Origin: Verrucomicrobiota bacterium
GTDB taxonomy: Bacteria > Verrucomicrobiota > Verrucomicrobiia > Verrucomicrobiales > Akkermansiaceae
NCBI GenBank assembly: GCA_004293445.1
Contig: RDYP01000007.1
Coordinates: 62,001 to 126,000, forward strand
Length of the DNA: 64,000 nucleotides
Direction of reading: 5' to 3'
How positions within the stretch are numbered: position 1 is the stretch's first letter; each line of letters starts with the position of its first letter. This document shows positions 35,796 to 45,537 of this stretch, one piece after another. A model generated the notes under the pieces. That model ran no database searches and was not told where the DNA came from. It saw only the letters and a program-made list of their open reading frames with translations. Both the position numbers and the translations under genes were made by a program.

Positions 35796-37658
35796 TCAGC
35801 CCCCCGTGCGCGGTGGACGCTTCTTCGATGCACCGGCATCGTTCTTTGGATCCACGACCCGGCCATTGGCCTGGCGCATCTTCTGAGCCGCATCAGCACG
35901 CTCCGCCATTCGCTCCACGAAGCTCTTGCCTCCACCGGACTTCGCCTTGAGCACGGGCTCAGGCATCCGGTTGCTCAGCCAAGTCTGGCCGATCGAGAAC
36001 ACGTTCGAGACCGTCCAATACAAGGCGAGCGCGGAAGCGAAATTGTAGCAGATGAAGAGGAAGAAGAAGGGCATCAACTTCATGATCATCATCTGGGTCT
36101 TGTCCCCGCCGGTGTTCGGCATCATCGCCATCTGCGCGAAGCTGGTGATTGCCATCACGATCGGTAGCGGATTGATCGGAATGCCCAGCAAGTGCCCGAT
36201 CGTGTCAGGCTGGGAAAGATCCGCCACCCACAAGAATTCCTGGCCACGCATTTCGACCGCGTGGAGCAGCATCGAGTAGAAGCCGAAGAAGATCGGCAAC
36301 TGCGCGAACATCGGCAGGCATCCGCCTAGGGGATTCACGCCGTACGTGCGGTACAGCTTCATCATCTCCTGATTCATCTTCTGCGGATCGTCCGGATGCT
36401 TCTCCTTGAGCTTGTCGATCTCCGGCTTGAGCTTCGCCATCCGCTTCATCGTGCGGTTGGAGCGGTTGTAAAGCGGCCAGATCATCGTGCGGAGCAGGAC
36501 GGTCAGCACGACCACCGCGAGCCCCCAGGACCACTTGTCGGAGACCTTGGCCATCGCGGCATGAACCCACCAAATCGACCAGTTCATGAAACGGCTGAAG
36601 GGACTGAAGAATCCGTAGTTCATCACCTCGCCCCAGTCCTCGCCCATCTTGCGCAAGATCCGGTTCTGTTTGGGACCCGTGAACACTTCATAGGCGAAAC
36701 CCCGCTGTTCACCGGGAGCCAGCACCACCGAAGGGAAACGCAGGCCTGCGCGGATCACCTTCACCGGCTTGGCGCCTTCCTGCACGCTGACATCGGCGGT
36801 CTTGCTCCAGAGCAACGATTCACCTGCTTCGACCGGCTTGATCACGGTAGCGAAGAACTGATTGACCACCCCCGCCAAGTCACCGCGCGAAAGCGGCTTG
36901 GTGATGATCGACTTCTCCTTGCTGAACCAGCCGCCCGCGAAAGAGCTGACCGCGGTGAAAGAGAAATCACGGTCATCGCGCACCACGAATCCGGTCTGGG
37001 CACCCTGCTCCACTCCATCGAGAGGACTCGCCGTTCCAAGGAAGACGCTGAAAGAGTCCAGATTCACCGTGGTCTCGTTGGCGTTCTCGAGCTGGATTTT
37101 CAGATCGAGGCGATAGGGATCACCAGGCTTGCCGGTCTCCACCAGCGACCAGGTTTTCTTCGCCCAGAGGCCGGAAGGCAGGCGACCGCGGAGGACGACC
37201 GACTTCCCGGGAATGGATTCTTTGTCGAGGAACTCGTAGGAGACTCCCTCCATCCGGTCTGGACCGTCGGCGATCGCACCAATCGGGCTCGAGCCATGAC
37301 GATTGACGCGCACCGGGCCCTCGGCACCGGATTTTTGCTTTTTGAATTCGGCATGCTTCAAGCCACCGCCGATCGAGGTGAAAGTGAAAACCGTTTCTTC
37401 CGTCTCGAGGGTTTCCAGTTGCTCGACGAGTTGGGCTGCAGGCTCTTCCACTACAAGGCTCCCCGGGCGGGCATCGGTCGCTGCCGCAGGAGCGGCGGCC
37501 GTGGAGGGAGCACCCGCAATCGCCGGAACGGTTTCCGCAGGCGCCTCACGCTTCTTCTGCTCGGCGAGCTCTCGGGCGTTTTTCTGCTGAAGGGTGATAT
37601 TGACCGCCAGCAGGATGCTGCAGGCGATGACGACGATCCAAGTCTTACGGTCGTACAT
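35796..37658 (-). CDS. yidC: Membrane protein insertase YidC
   Basis: The 620-residue protein has an N-terminal membrane anchor (TWIVVIACSILLAVNITLQQ), a large periplasmic domain with an Ala/Pro-rich lead, and the conserved 60KD_IMP core (WGLAVVVLTVLLRTMIWPLY, then GGCLPMFAQLPIFFGFYSML and FLFICYNFASALALYWTVSN). It inserts and folds inner-membrane proteins. It is longer than the E. coli protein (548), mostly in the periplasmic part. It is 29 bases downstream of yidD. Confidence 0.96.
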   Translation of the reverse strand: MYDRKTWIVVIACSILLAVNITLQQKNARELAEQKKREAPAETVPAIAGAPSTAAAPAAATDARPGSLVVEEPAAQLVEQLETLETEETVFTFTSIGGGLKHAEFKKQKSGAEGPVRVNRHGSSPIGAIADGPDRMEGVSYEFLDKESIPGKSVVLRGRLPSGLWAKKTWSLVETGKPGDPYRLDLKIQLENANETTVNLDSFSVFLGTASPLDGVEQGAQTGFVVRDDRDFSFTAVSSFAGGWFSKEKSIITKPLSRGDLAGVVNQFFATVIKPVEAGESLLWSKTADVSVQEGAKPVKVIRAGLRFPSVVLAPGEQRGFAYEVFTGPKQNRILRKMGEDWGEVMNYGFFSPFSRFMNWSIWWVHAAMAKVSDKWSWGLAVVVLTVLLRTMIWPLYNRSNRTMKRMAKLKPEIDKLKEKHPDDPQKMNQEMMKLYRTYGVNPLGGCLPMFAQLPIFFGFYSMLLHAVEMRGQEFLWVADLSQPDTIGHLLGIPINPLPIVMAITSFAQMAMMPNTGGDKTQMMIMKLMPFFFLFICYNFASALALYWTVSNVFSIGQTWLSNRMPEPVLKAKSGGGKSFVERMAERADAAQKMRQANGRVVDPKNDAGASKKRPPRTGG

Positions 37659-37687
37659 GGGAATGGGAAAAATGGAAAGACCGCGCG

Positions 37688-37969
37688 TCAGGCACCAGGG
37701 CCCCGCGAGTTGTGGGAGAGCTGGCTGGGAGTATCCCGTTGCGGCGGGACGGGGTCATAACCACAGCCCCCCCACGGATGACAGCGGAAAATCCGACGAA
37801 CTCCGAGCCACGAACCGCGAAGCGCACCGTGCGCCTCGACCGATTGCAGGAAATAATTCGAACAGGTGGGCTGAAATCGGCAGCCACTGGCCGGCCCGAA
37901 GATCACCTTGAGCACCGGATTGAGGAAAATCTGATAGCCTCGAATGCTCAGTCGGATGAGAGATTTCAT
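37688..37969 (-). CDS. yidD: Membrane protein insertion efficiency factor YidD
   Basis: From the ATG at 37967-37969 the product is 93 residues with YidD hallmarks: [39 protein letters not shown] and [17 protein letters not shown]. It is a small peripheral membrane factor that aids YidC. It lies 56 bases after rnpA in the usual rpmH-rnpA-yidD-yidC order. Confidence 0.94.
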   Translation of the reverse strand: MKSLIRLSIRGYQIFLNPVLKVIFGPASGCRFQPTCSNYFLQSVEAHGALRGSWLGVRRIFRCHPWGGCGYDPVPPQRDTPSQLSHNSRGPGA

Positions 37970-38025
37970 CGAAGTGCCGGGGTGAAAGCAAAGGATCGCG
38001 CGAAGGGCCGCGAAAGGAAAATCGC

Positions 38026-38379
38026 TCAATCGGCCTTCAGCAAACCGAGCCGCTTCACCTGTCGGAGCCAGTCCGCCTCCAAATCCTCGAAACTCGCCAC
38101 GGACGATCCCGGGCGCGGGATGGTGACAAGCAAGCGCTTGGGATCGATGAGGCGCTGCCCATGGCGGCGAACGATCTCGCGGAGCCGGCGTCGCAGCAGG
38201 TTGCGGTCGTGGGCCTTGCCGACTTTGCGAGTCGTGATGAAGGCCACCTTGAGATGATCCAGCGCGGGATCTGCCAAGGTGCTGACAACGACAAAACGGC
38301 CGGCTTTCGCCCGACCGTCCTTTCGCGCGCGGAGGAAATCCGCGCGCCTCGTCATACTGTGCTTCCGCGGAAGGCGCAT
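38026..38379 (-). CDS. rnpA: Ribonuclease P protein component
   Basis: From the ATG at 38377-38379 the product is 117 residues: [20 protein letters not shown] at the N-terminus and the conserved arginine-rich helix [20 protein letters not shown]. It supports RNase P RNA in tRNA 5' maturation. It lies 26 bases after rpmH. An in-frame upstream start at 38409 would overlap rpmH and is less likely. Confidence 0.94.
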   Translation of the reverse strand: MRLPRKHSMTRRADFLRARKDGRAKAGRFVVVSTLADPALDHLKVAFITTRKVGKAHDRNLLRRRLREIVRRHGQRLIDPKRLLVTIPRPGSSVASFEDLEADWLRQVKRLGLLKAD

Positions 38380-38405
38380 GGGCCGGGCGCGGCGAGCGTT
38401 TGGGA

Positions 38406-38588
38406 TCAAACCCCGTGCTGGGTGGTGTGACGCTCGTAATGGATTTCAGCGCCCTTCGGAATGAGACGCTTGCGGCCCTTCTGACGGCGGCGGCGGATGA
38501 TGTCGCGGCCGGACTTGGTCGCCATGCGGGCGCGGAATCCGTGCTGGCGCTTGCGGGTGCGCTTGGAGGGCTGGAAGGTGCGTTTCAT
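38406..38588 (-). CDS. rpmH: 50S ribosomal protein L34, with C-terminal extension
   Basis: The 60-residue protein begins [20 protein letters not shown], the L34 signature, and continues [20 protein letters not shown]. Typical L34 ends there, at 44-47 residues; this copy adds about 14 residues ([13 protein letters not shown] region). The extension is uninterrupted and ends before rnpA, so it is probably real. It is the first gene of the rpmH-rnpA-yidD-yidC cluster. Confidence 0.95.
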   Translation of the reverse strand: MKRTFQPSKRTRKRQHGFRARMATKSGRDIIRRRRQKGRKRLIPKGAEIHYERHTTQHGV

Positions 38589-38657
38589 GACGGTATCTGG
38601 GAAAAAGCCTTGGTGTTGATCGCCGCGAAACCCTCGGTCGGGCCCGGGCGGGCGCGC

Positions 38658-38685
38658 ACTCTAGGAAGGAGGCGGGGCTTGTCAA
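38658..38685 (-). promoter_or_regulatory. Sigma-70-type promoter of rpmH
   Basis: On the minus strand a perfect -35 TTGACA (38680-38685) is 16 bases from a -10-like TAGAGT (38658-38663), about 70 bases before the rpmH start. It has the same layout as the tuf promoter (TTGACA, 16-base spacer, TA-N3-T). No DnaA-box cluster is visible in the gap, so this is not obviously oriC. Confidence 0.65.
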
Positions 38686-38775
38686 TGCGCCAAATTCGGA
38701 GATCGCCGGAATTTTTTCAAAAGCCTCGGGAAAATTTCGTGCACCCAGCGCCGGAACTGCCACGCTCCGACCGCA

Positions 38776-39267
38776 ATGGAAAGCTTTCCCAAGAGCCCCT
38801 CCGCCTCGATTCATCGGCCGAAAGTCCAACCTGCAACCATCGAGGATCTCCACGCGCTGACCAATCTCGTGATGGAGCTTTTCGCCCTGTCAGACGATTT
38901 CACACCGGACCGCGATGCCCAGGAGCGCGGTCTCGCCCTGATCCTCGAGCAGCCGAGCCGCGGCCGAATTTTCGTGGTACGGAACGAGACTCGGATCATC
39001 GGGATGGTGAATTTGCTGTTCACCATTTCCACCGCGATGGGCGGCTTCGTGATCCTGATGGAAGACGTGGTGGTTCACCCCGCCCATCGAGGCCAAGGCT
39101 ACGGCACGATGCTGCTGGATCAGGTGATCGAATTCGCGACGCAGAAAGATTTCAAACGCATCACCCTGCTGACCGACAAGATCAGCGCGGAATCACAAAA
39201 TTTCTTCCGTAAGAACGGCTTCGAATACTCCAACATGATCCCGATGCGCCGGATCATCAACGCTTGA
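38776..39267 (+). CDS. GNAT family N-acetyltransferase
   Basis: The 163-residue protein has the GNAT acetyl-CoA motif HRGQGYGTMLLDQVI (about residues 107-121) after a VVVHP beta strand, and a C-terminal FFRKNGFEYS. The substrate is not predictable. It is divergent from rpmH, and the following small membrane-protein gene starts at or just after its stop. Confidence 0.85.
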   Translation: MESFPKSPSASIHRPKVQPATIEDLHALTNLVMELFALSDDFTPDRDAQERGLALILEQPSRGRIFVVRNETRIIGMVNLLFTISTAMGGFVILMEDVVVHPAHRGQGYGTMLLDQVIEFATQKDFKRITLLTDKISAESQNFFRKNGFEYSNMIPMRRIINA

Positions 39268-39275
39268 ACCCCGCG

Positions 39276-39527
39276 ATGCTCCTCGCCGTGATCGATGCTG
39301 CGGATGGATTCGCGCTGACGATGGTCGGAATTCTGACCCTCGGTCTCGGAGTGGTCGCCCTGCTGCTCATCTCGATTTCCCGCCATGGCAAGCGCCGGAA
39401 TCACGAAGTCGAGGCATTGATCGACGAGGTCCGTCGCCAAGAAGCCGCTGAAAAGCAAACAACCCCCGCAGCCGCCGACCCAAGCCGCCAGCCCTGGGAA
39501 AAAGACGCGGAGTGGTGGAAGCAATAA
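39276..39527 (+). CDS. Small single-span membrane protein of unknown function
   Basis: The 83-residue product from the ATG at 39276 (a TTG at 39264, overlapping the previous stop, is an alternative) has one membrane segment (ALTMVGILTLGLGVVALLLISI) and a charged tail ending QPWEKDAEWWKQ. I do not recognise a family. It follows the acetyltransferase closely and may be co-transcribed. Confidence 0.55.
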   Translation: MLLAVIDAADGFALTMVGILTLGLGVVALLLISISRHGKRRNHEVEALIDEVRRQEAAEKQTTPAAADPSRQPWEKDAEWWKQ

Positions 39528-39530
39528 AGC

Positions 39531-40634
39531 TCAACGACGACGGCGACCAAAGAGCAGAGCCGTCAGCGATGCGAGGGAGAGCAGGCCAGGCTCGGGGACC
39601 GAAACCAAGTCCCAGCCAATGAGATCGAAAGCTCTCAGGTCGGCCGAACTCAGCTGGAACACCTGCTGCGGCGAAATGGTCGGATCGAGCGCGCCGATCA
39701 AACTGCCGGTCAACGCGTTGTCCTTCCAGTGGCTCGCTTGACGACCGTCGCCGTTGTATACTCCGGTCGAAAACGCCGCCTGGATGCTGAGGTCGACAAA
39801 GGCCGCCGCAACTCCGGGCTGAATGCTCCGCGTGCCAGTCGTGAACTCCGCAGCTGTGGTCGGCGGCCCCTCACCGCCGAGAGCGAAACGGAAGAGATCG
39901 AGCGTGGTTGGCGCCACCTCGATGCTCGCCTGCTGGGCCAGCGCAACATCGACTTCGTCCACTGCAGAGAAGAATCCCAGTGCGTGCCCGATTTCGTGCA
40001 AGGCCACGGATTCGAAATCGAAGCTGCCCGGCGCGATCCCGTCGGAACGATCGTAGTCGAAAGCAAAGGCGGAATTGAACTCGATGGTCGCATCGGAGAC
40101 CCCGAAAATCGCATCCAGCCCGCTAAAACCCAGCGCCTTCGCATTCGCCTTCGAGAGCGCGATGTTCCCGGCATAGGTCATGTTCGCCGCGGTGGTAAAA
40201 GTCATCTGCGCCAGAGTGGGCAACAAGGCCACCACGCCTTCGTCCGTGCCGACCGCGCTATCGGCGATCATCGCGTCGCGAATTTCGCCGTGCCCGCCAT
40301 TCAGCATGACCGCACCCGCCTGCCCGAGAACGCTGGGCAATCCCAGATCGCGCACGTCGGCGTTGATCGTGACCGTGATCGGATCGGAAAGATAACTTTC
40401 CCAGGTCGACGCCGCCCGCTCGAAGGCCGCCAGTGCCGGCGCATTTGCCTGCAGCGAGGTTCCCGCGGCGATCACAACATTGAAGGCCCCGAGCGACGAA
40501 GTCGCATTGCCCGCAGCAGTGAATCCCGAACCACCCTCCCCCGCACTGGCATTCTGAAGCCACAATTGCCCGGCCGATAGCGGCCCGACGGCGGCCATGG
40601 CGAGCGCCACGACGGAAAGAGACGTCAATTTCAT
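39531..40634 (-). CDS. Secreted PEP-CTERM metalloprotease-like protein (NF038122 type)
   Basis: The 367-residue protein has a signal peptide (MKLTSLSVVALAMAAVGPLS), a zinc-protease motif HEIGHALGF (residues 213-221) and a C-terminal PEP-CTERM tail: VPEPG, a hydrophobic stretch and RRRR (about 346-367). The tail directs exosortase processing and surface display. The third zinc ligand expected at position 223 in metzincins is Ser here, so the ligand set is atypical and activity is uncertain. The protein is convergent with the small membrane-protein gene. Confidence 0.8.
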   Translation of the reverse strand: MKLTSLSVVALAMAAVGPLSAGQLWLQNASAGEGGSGFTAAGNATSSLGAFNVVIAAGTSLQANAPALAAFERAASTWESYLSDPITVTINADVRDLGLPSVLGQAGAVMLNGGHGEIRDAMIADSAVGTDEGVVALLPTLAQMTFTTAANMTYAGNIALSKANAKALGFSGLDAIFGVSDATIEFNSAFAFDYDRSDGIAPGSFDFESVALHEIGHALGFFSAVDEVDVALAQQASIEVAPTTLDLFRFALGGEGPPTTAAEFTTGTRSIQPGVAAAFVDLSIQAAFSTGVYNGDGRQASHWKDNALTGSLIGALDPTISPQQVFQLSSADLRAFDLIGWDLVSVPEPGLLSLASLTALLFGRRRR

Positions 40635-40752
40635 GGGGCTTTTCAGAGGCTCGAAGCCTCACCGAGAGCTCCGGCCGGGTCAATCGAGGAATTTCACCGA
40701 GGGATCGAGCTGGCAGCGGGAGCGCCATGGATCGACTGCCCCTCGAGGCCAT

Positions 40753-41958
<1,206 letters not shown>

Positions 41959-42060
41959 GGCGGCCGGAACAAAACACAGCTAACGCGGGATGACAGCGGA
42001 AAACTCCGCAAGCTGCGGGGAATTTCCCATCCACCCGCCACGCGGGCGATCCGCTGGAAC

Positions 42061-42091
42061 AAAAAACGGCCACCCGGATGCCGGGTGACCG
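42061..42091 (-). terminator. Rho-independent terminator after the glutamine synthetase gene
   Basis: On the minus strand an 11-bp stem with one mismatch (arms at 42081-42091 and 42067-42077, loop of 3) is followed by six Ts (42061-42066), about 30 bases past the stop. Confidence 0.85.
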
Positions 42092-42122
42092 TAAGAAGTC
42101 ATCGATCGATGACGGCAGACAC

Positions 42123-43145
42123 TCAGGGAAGTGGAACTTCCGCGATCGTCTTCAGCACGCGGCTGGCGATTTGGTAAGGATCGCCCTGCGAGTTCGGACG
42201 ACGGTCTTCCAAGTAACCCTTGTAGCCGGCGTTGACGAAGCTGTGCGGGACGCGGACCGAAGAACCGCGGTCGGCGATGCCGTACGAGAACTTGTCGATC
42301 GACTGGGTCTCGTGCAGGCCGGTGAGGCGCATGTGGTTGTCCGGGCCGTAAACGGCGATGTGCTCATCGAGGTTCTTGGCGAAGGCACCCATGAGCGCTT
42401 CGAAGTACTCCTTGCCGCCGGTCTCACGCATGTACTTCGTGGAGAAGTTGCAGTGCATGCCGGAGCCGTTCCAATCGAGGTCCTTACCGAGCGGCTTGCA
42501 GTGATAGTTCACGTCCACGCCGTAGCTTTCGCAGAGGCGGTTCAAGATGTAGCGAGCGACCCAGATTTGGTCGGCGCAGGTCTTCGAGCCCTTGCCGAAG
42601 ATCTGGAATTCCCACTGGCCCTTCGCCACTTCGGCGTTGATGCCTTCGTGGTTGATACCAGCCTCAAGGCAGAGCTCGAGGTGCTCTTCGACGATCTGGC
42701 GGGCAACGTCACCGACGTTGCTGTAGCCGACGCCGCAGTAGTAGGGGCCCTGTGGACCGGGGTAGCCACCCTTGGGGAAACCAAGAGGCGCGCCATCCTC
42801 ATAGAGGAAATACTCCTGCTCGAAGCCGAACCAAGTGTCCGGATCGTCCAGAATCGTGGCGCGGGAATTCGAAGGATGCGGGGTGACGCCGTCCGGCATC
42901 ATCACTTCGCACATCACGAGCGCGCCGTTGTTGCGGCTGGCGTCCGGGAAGACGGCGACGGGCTTGAGCACGCAATCGGAGCTGCGGCCTTCGGCCTGCT
43001 GCGTCGAAGATCCGTCGAAGCCCCAGTTTGGAAGCTGATCGAGGGTCGGGAAGGAGTCGAAATCCTTCAATTGCGTCTTGCTGCGGAGGTTCGGGACGGG
43101 GGTGTAGCCGTCGAGCCAGATATACTCCAATTTGAACTTGGGCAT
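42123..43145 (-). CDS. glnII: Glutamine synthetase type II (GSII, eukaryotic-like)
   Basis: The 340-residue protein matches the short GSII group rather than the ~470-residue GSI: KLEYIWLDGYTPVPNLRSKT, WGFDGSSTQQAEG, FGFEQEYFLYED, GINAEVAKGQWEFQIF, WNGSGMHCNFST and SYGIADRGSSVRVPHS. GSII is decameric and ATP-dependent, making glutamine from glutamate and ammonia. It is the main form in eukaryotes and is found in rhizobia, Streptomyces and some Bacteroidota and Verrucomicrobiota. A sigma-54-like site lies upstream. Confidence 0.95.
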   Translation of the reverse strand: MPKFKLEYIWLDGYTPVPNLRSKTQLKDFDSFPTLDQLPNWGFDGSSTQQAEGRSSDCVLKPVAVFPDASRNNGALVMCEVMMPDGVTPHPSNSRATILDDPDTWFGFEQEYFLYEDGAPLGFPKGGYPGPQGPYYCGVGYSNVGDVARQIVEEHLELCLEAGINHEGINAEVAKGQWEFQIFGKGSKTCADQIWVARYILNRLCESYGVDVNYHCKPLGKDLDWNGSGMHCNFSTKYMRETGGKEYFEALMGAFAKNLDEHIAVYGPDNHMRLTGLHETQSIDKFSYGIADRGSSVRVPHSFVNAGYKGYLEDRRPNSQGDPYQIASRVLKTIAEVPLP

Positions 43146-43246
43146 CGTATTCTCAGGTTATGGTTCGGATCGCGGGGATTGGTGCGGATGACGGGGGGAC
43201 GATCAAGCCCCCAGTGTGTGCGTGAGCAAACACCGACCCCGAGAAA

Positions 43247-43262
43247 GCAGTTGGCAGGCCAA
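43247..43262 (-). promoter_or_regulatory. Possible sigma-54 (-24/-12) promoter of the GSII gene
   Basis: The minus strand reads TTGGCCTGCCAACTGCTT. GG and GC are exactly 12 bases apart, as in the -24/-12 consensus TGGCACG-N4-TTGC, with mismatches in the ACG and in the first T of TTGC. It lies about 100 bases before the GSII start. Glutamine synthetase genes are classic sigma-54 targets, which supports the reading, but the match is imperfect. Confidence 0.4.
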
Positions 43263-43328
43263 GCAGCAAGCCCGCGACGATTTTTTCTTTTGCCCGCTCT
43301 TTCACGCCCATTCAGGCTGCCAGCCTAC

Positions 43329-44153
43329 GTGAGCAGCCCCGACCCAGAAGCCTCCGCCCACCCGCTGACTCTCCACTGGTCCGGCATGACCCACGTCGGC
43401 CGCTTTCGCAGCAACAACGAGGACGCTTTCCTAGCGCTGACCTTCGATGCGCGGGAAATCCGCTATCTCGGGAAAAGCGGCAGCGCCACGATGGAGGCGG
43501 CCGATTTCGTATTCGCCGTCAGCGATGGCATGGGCGGAGCGAAGTCGGGCGAATTCGCTAGCAAGATCGCCGTCGAAAAAATCACCCGCCTCCTTCCACC
43601 GAGCTTCGGCATGGCAGCCCAGCATTTGGAAGCGGGCTTTGCCGACGTCCTGCGCGAACTGTTCGAGCGCATCCACGGGTCGATCAGCGAGCTTGGCCGC
43701 TACTATCCGGAATGCCAGGGCATGGGCGCGACCCTCAGCCTTTGCTGGTTCATGCCCGGCTGGATGTGCTTCTCGCACATCGGTGACAGCCGGATTTACT
43801 ACCTGCCCAAGGACGGAGACATGGTCCAGATCACCCACGATCATTCCCACGTCGGCTGGCTGCGACGCGCCGGAAAAATCAACGAACGGGAGGCCAGGAC
43901 CCATCCCGGCCGCAGCTCGCTGTCGCAAGCACTGGGCGGAGGAAACCAAAGGATCGACCCCCACATCGGACGCGTCGGCTGTCAGTCCGGGGATCGCTTT
44001 GTGATCTGCTCCGATGGCTTGGTCGACGGACTCTGGGACAAGCGGATCAACGAACTCGCCCGCCGCGAGCTCGATGCCGGCACGCTCGTGCTGGAAGCCG
44101 TCGCGGATTCCGGTCGAGACAACACCACCGCCCTGCTGATCGAAGTCGCCTGA
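43329..44153 (+). CDS. PP2C-family serine/threonine protein phosphatase
   Basis: From the GTG at 43329 the product is 274 residues with PP2C metal-binding motifs: RSNNEDAF, AVSDGMGGAKSGEFAS, HIGDSRIYYL, CSDGLVDGL and DNTTALL. It dephosphorylates Ser/Thr proteins. The frame is open far upstream (to 42078), but that part is antisense to the GSII gene and has no similarity. A start at the ATG within GMTHVGRF would truncate the first strand, so GTG is preferred. Confidence 0.85.
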   Translation: MSSPDPEASAHPLTLHWSGMTHVGRFRSNNEDAFLALTFDAREIRYLGKSGSATMEAADFVFAVSDGMGGAKSGEFASKIAVEKITRLLPPSFGMAAQHLEAGFADVLRELFERIHGSISELGRYYPECQGMGATLSLCWFMPGWMCFSHIGDSRIYYLPKDGDMVQITHDHSHVGWLRRAGKINEREARTHPGRSSLSQALGGGNQRIDPHIGRVGCQSGDRFVICSDGLVDGLWDKRINELARRELDAGTLVLEAVADSGRDNTTALLIEVA

Positions 44154-44202
44154 ACCCGATTTGAGGCTTCGCCCGACGCGACCCGCCCCGCAAGTTACCC
44201 GC

Positions 44203-44877
44203 GTGACCGATTTCCTCCCAGCCGCCGGCCGCAGCACCATTGTGGTGATCGATCCCACGCTGGCCCACCGGCCCCTGCTGAATTCTGCCGAGCGGGCGCA
44301 AGCCGAACGCTTCCACTTCACCAAGGACGCCGAACACTGGACCGCCTGTCGCAGCGCATTGCGGAGGGTACTCGGCGAGGCACTGGGCATCGATCCCGCC
44401 ACGCTCAGCTTGGAATTCGGCCTCCAGGGCAAGCCTCAACTGCCAGCTTCCTACCAGAGCCTTCATTTCAATCTCAGCCACTGCGCCGACCTCGCACTGC
44501 TCGCCCTCTGCCAAGACGGGCCGGTAGGGATCGATCTCGAACCCGTCGATCGCGCGACATCCCTGCTCGGCTGCGAATCCTCGTTCTGCCATCCGGAGGA
44601 AATCGCCACTCTGCCCACCGCACCGGACGACCGGGCCCGCACCCTCCTTGATTTGTGGACTGCCAAGGAAGCCGCACTCAAGGCCCTCGGCACGGGACTG
44701 AGCATCGACCCCGCATCGTTCTCTCTGGCGGGACTCGAAAACGGCAGCATCGACGAGCCTCGCTTGCACGCATTTCGATTCCACCGCCCGGAGCATCCGA
44801 TCCTCCAGCATCATGTCGCCTGCCTTGCAGCCCCTCACGGCACCGCAGCGCCCGACTTCCGCATACTCCTCCCCTGA
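44203..44877 (+). CDS. 4'-phosphopantetheinyl transferase (Sfp-type)
   Basis: From the GTG at 44203 the product is 224 residues. The conserved blocks are LHFNLSHCADLALLAL, GPVGIDLEPVDR (magnesium aspartate and glutamate) and LWTAKEAALKALG. The Sfp class activates acyl or peptidyl carrier proteins by adding phosphopantetheine. The ACP partner is not nearby. It starts about 50 bases after the phosphatase gene on the same strand. Confidence 0.85.
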   Translation: MTDFLPAAGRSTIVVIDPTLAHRPLLNSAERAQAERFHFTKDAEHWTACRSALRRVLGEALGIDPATLSLEFGLQGKPQLPASYQSLHFNLSHCADLALLALCQDGPVGIDLEPVDRATSLLGCESSFCHPEEIATLPTAPDDRARTLLDLWTAKEAALKALGTGLSIDPASFSLAGLENGSIDEPRLHAFRFHRPEHPILQHHVACLAAPHGTAAPDFRILLP

Positions 44878-44901
44878 GGCGGCCTCAACCTTGGTCTTTC
44901 C

Positions 44902-45537
44902 TCAAAGCATGCCACCGCTCCGCAAGCAGGCGAGTTCGCGACGCATGTTTTCCCGCGCCCGCTCCTCGCGCCCGATGAAACCGGACGAACGATAAATCGG
45001 ACGATCAAGAAACCCCTCGATCACCCGCGTCCGACCCTCGCGAAAGGCCTGGTCACCCACATGAGCATACTCCCGCCGGATCGATCGGGCATAGGCCGTG
45101 TAAGCCTCCGGCGCCGCACTCAGAATCGCGAGATCGATGTCCACCATCAGCCAGCTGTGCAGGTCGTCACAAGGAGGCCGCCGGAAATCCGTGACCTCGA
45201 TCAGACGCGCGATCGCCGCTGCGGCCGAGGTATCCAGCCAAGCGGCGGTCGCATCAAAGAACCAAGTGATGCTGGCCGCCTCGTTGTCACCGCGCCGGGG
45301 GTCGTAGATCACGTCGTGAAACCAGATCGCCCCCTCGAGGAGGGAATGGTCGGATCCGGTGGCATCGAACTCTTCAAGCGAGGACGCAATGTGCCCGAGA
45401 TGGTGATAATGGCGCCCAATCTCGCCGTAGCTCGAACTCAATCGAACCCATAGCTCCCAGGCGGTGGTTTCGCTCGAACCGTGGCGAAGGCACCAGGCCA
45501 TGAAACGGCTTCGTAAACCTGAAGGTGGCGGATTCAT
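44902..45537 (-). CDS. HD-superfamily metal-dependent phosphohydrolase (COG4339-like)
   Basis: The 211-residue protein has an HD-type pattern: RHYHHLGHIASSL, LEGAIWFHDVIYDP (HD) and a later VDIDLAILS. The predicted activity is phosphohydrolysis of an unknown substrate. Its start overlaps the uvrB stop as ATGA, so the two are probably translated together. Confidence 0.75.
   Translation of the reverse strand: MNPPPSGLRSRFMAWCLRHGSSETTAWELWVRLSSSYGEIGRHYHHLGHIASSLEEFDATGSDHSLLEGAIWFHDVIYDPRRGDNEAASITWFFDATAAWLDTSAAAAIARLIEVTDFRRPPCDDLHSWLMVDIDLAILSAAPEAYTAYARSIRREYAHVGDQAFREGRTRVIEGFLDRPIYRSSGFIGREERARENMRRELACLRSGGML

Noticed and set aside
38589-38775. Chromosomal origin next to rpmH
   Set aside because: No DnaA-box cluster and no dnaA or gidA neighbour; only the rpmH promoter is supported.
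42078-43328. Long upstream extension of the PP2C phosphatase frame
   Set aside because: It is antisense to the GSII gene and shows no family similarity; the phosphatase starts at 43329.
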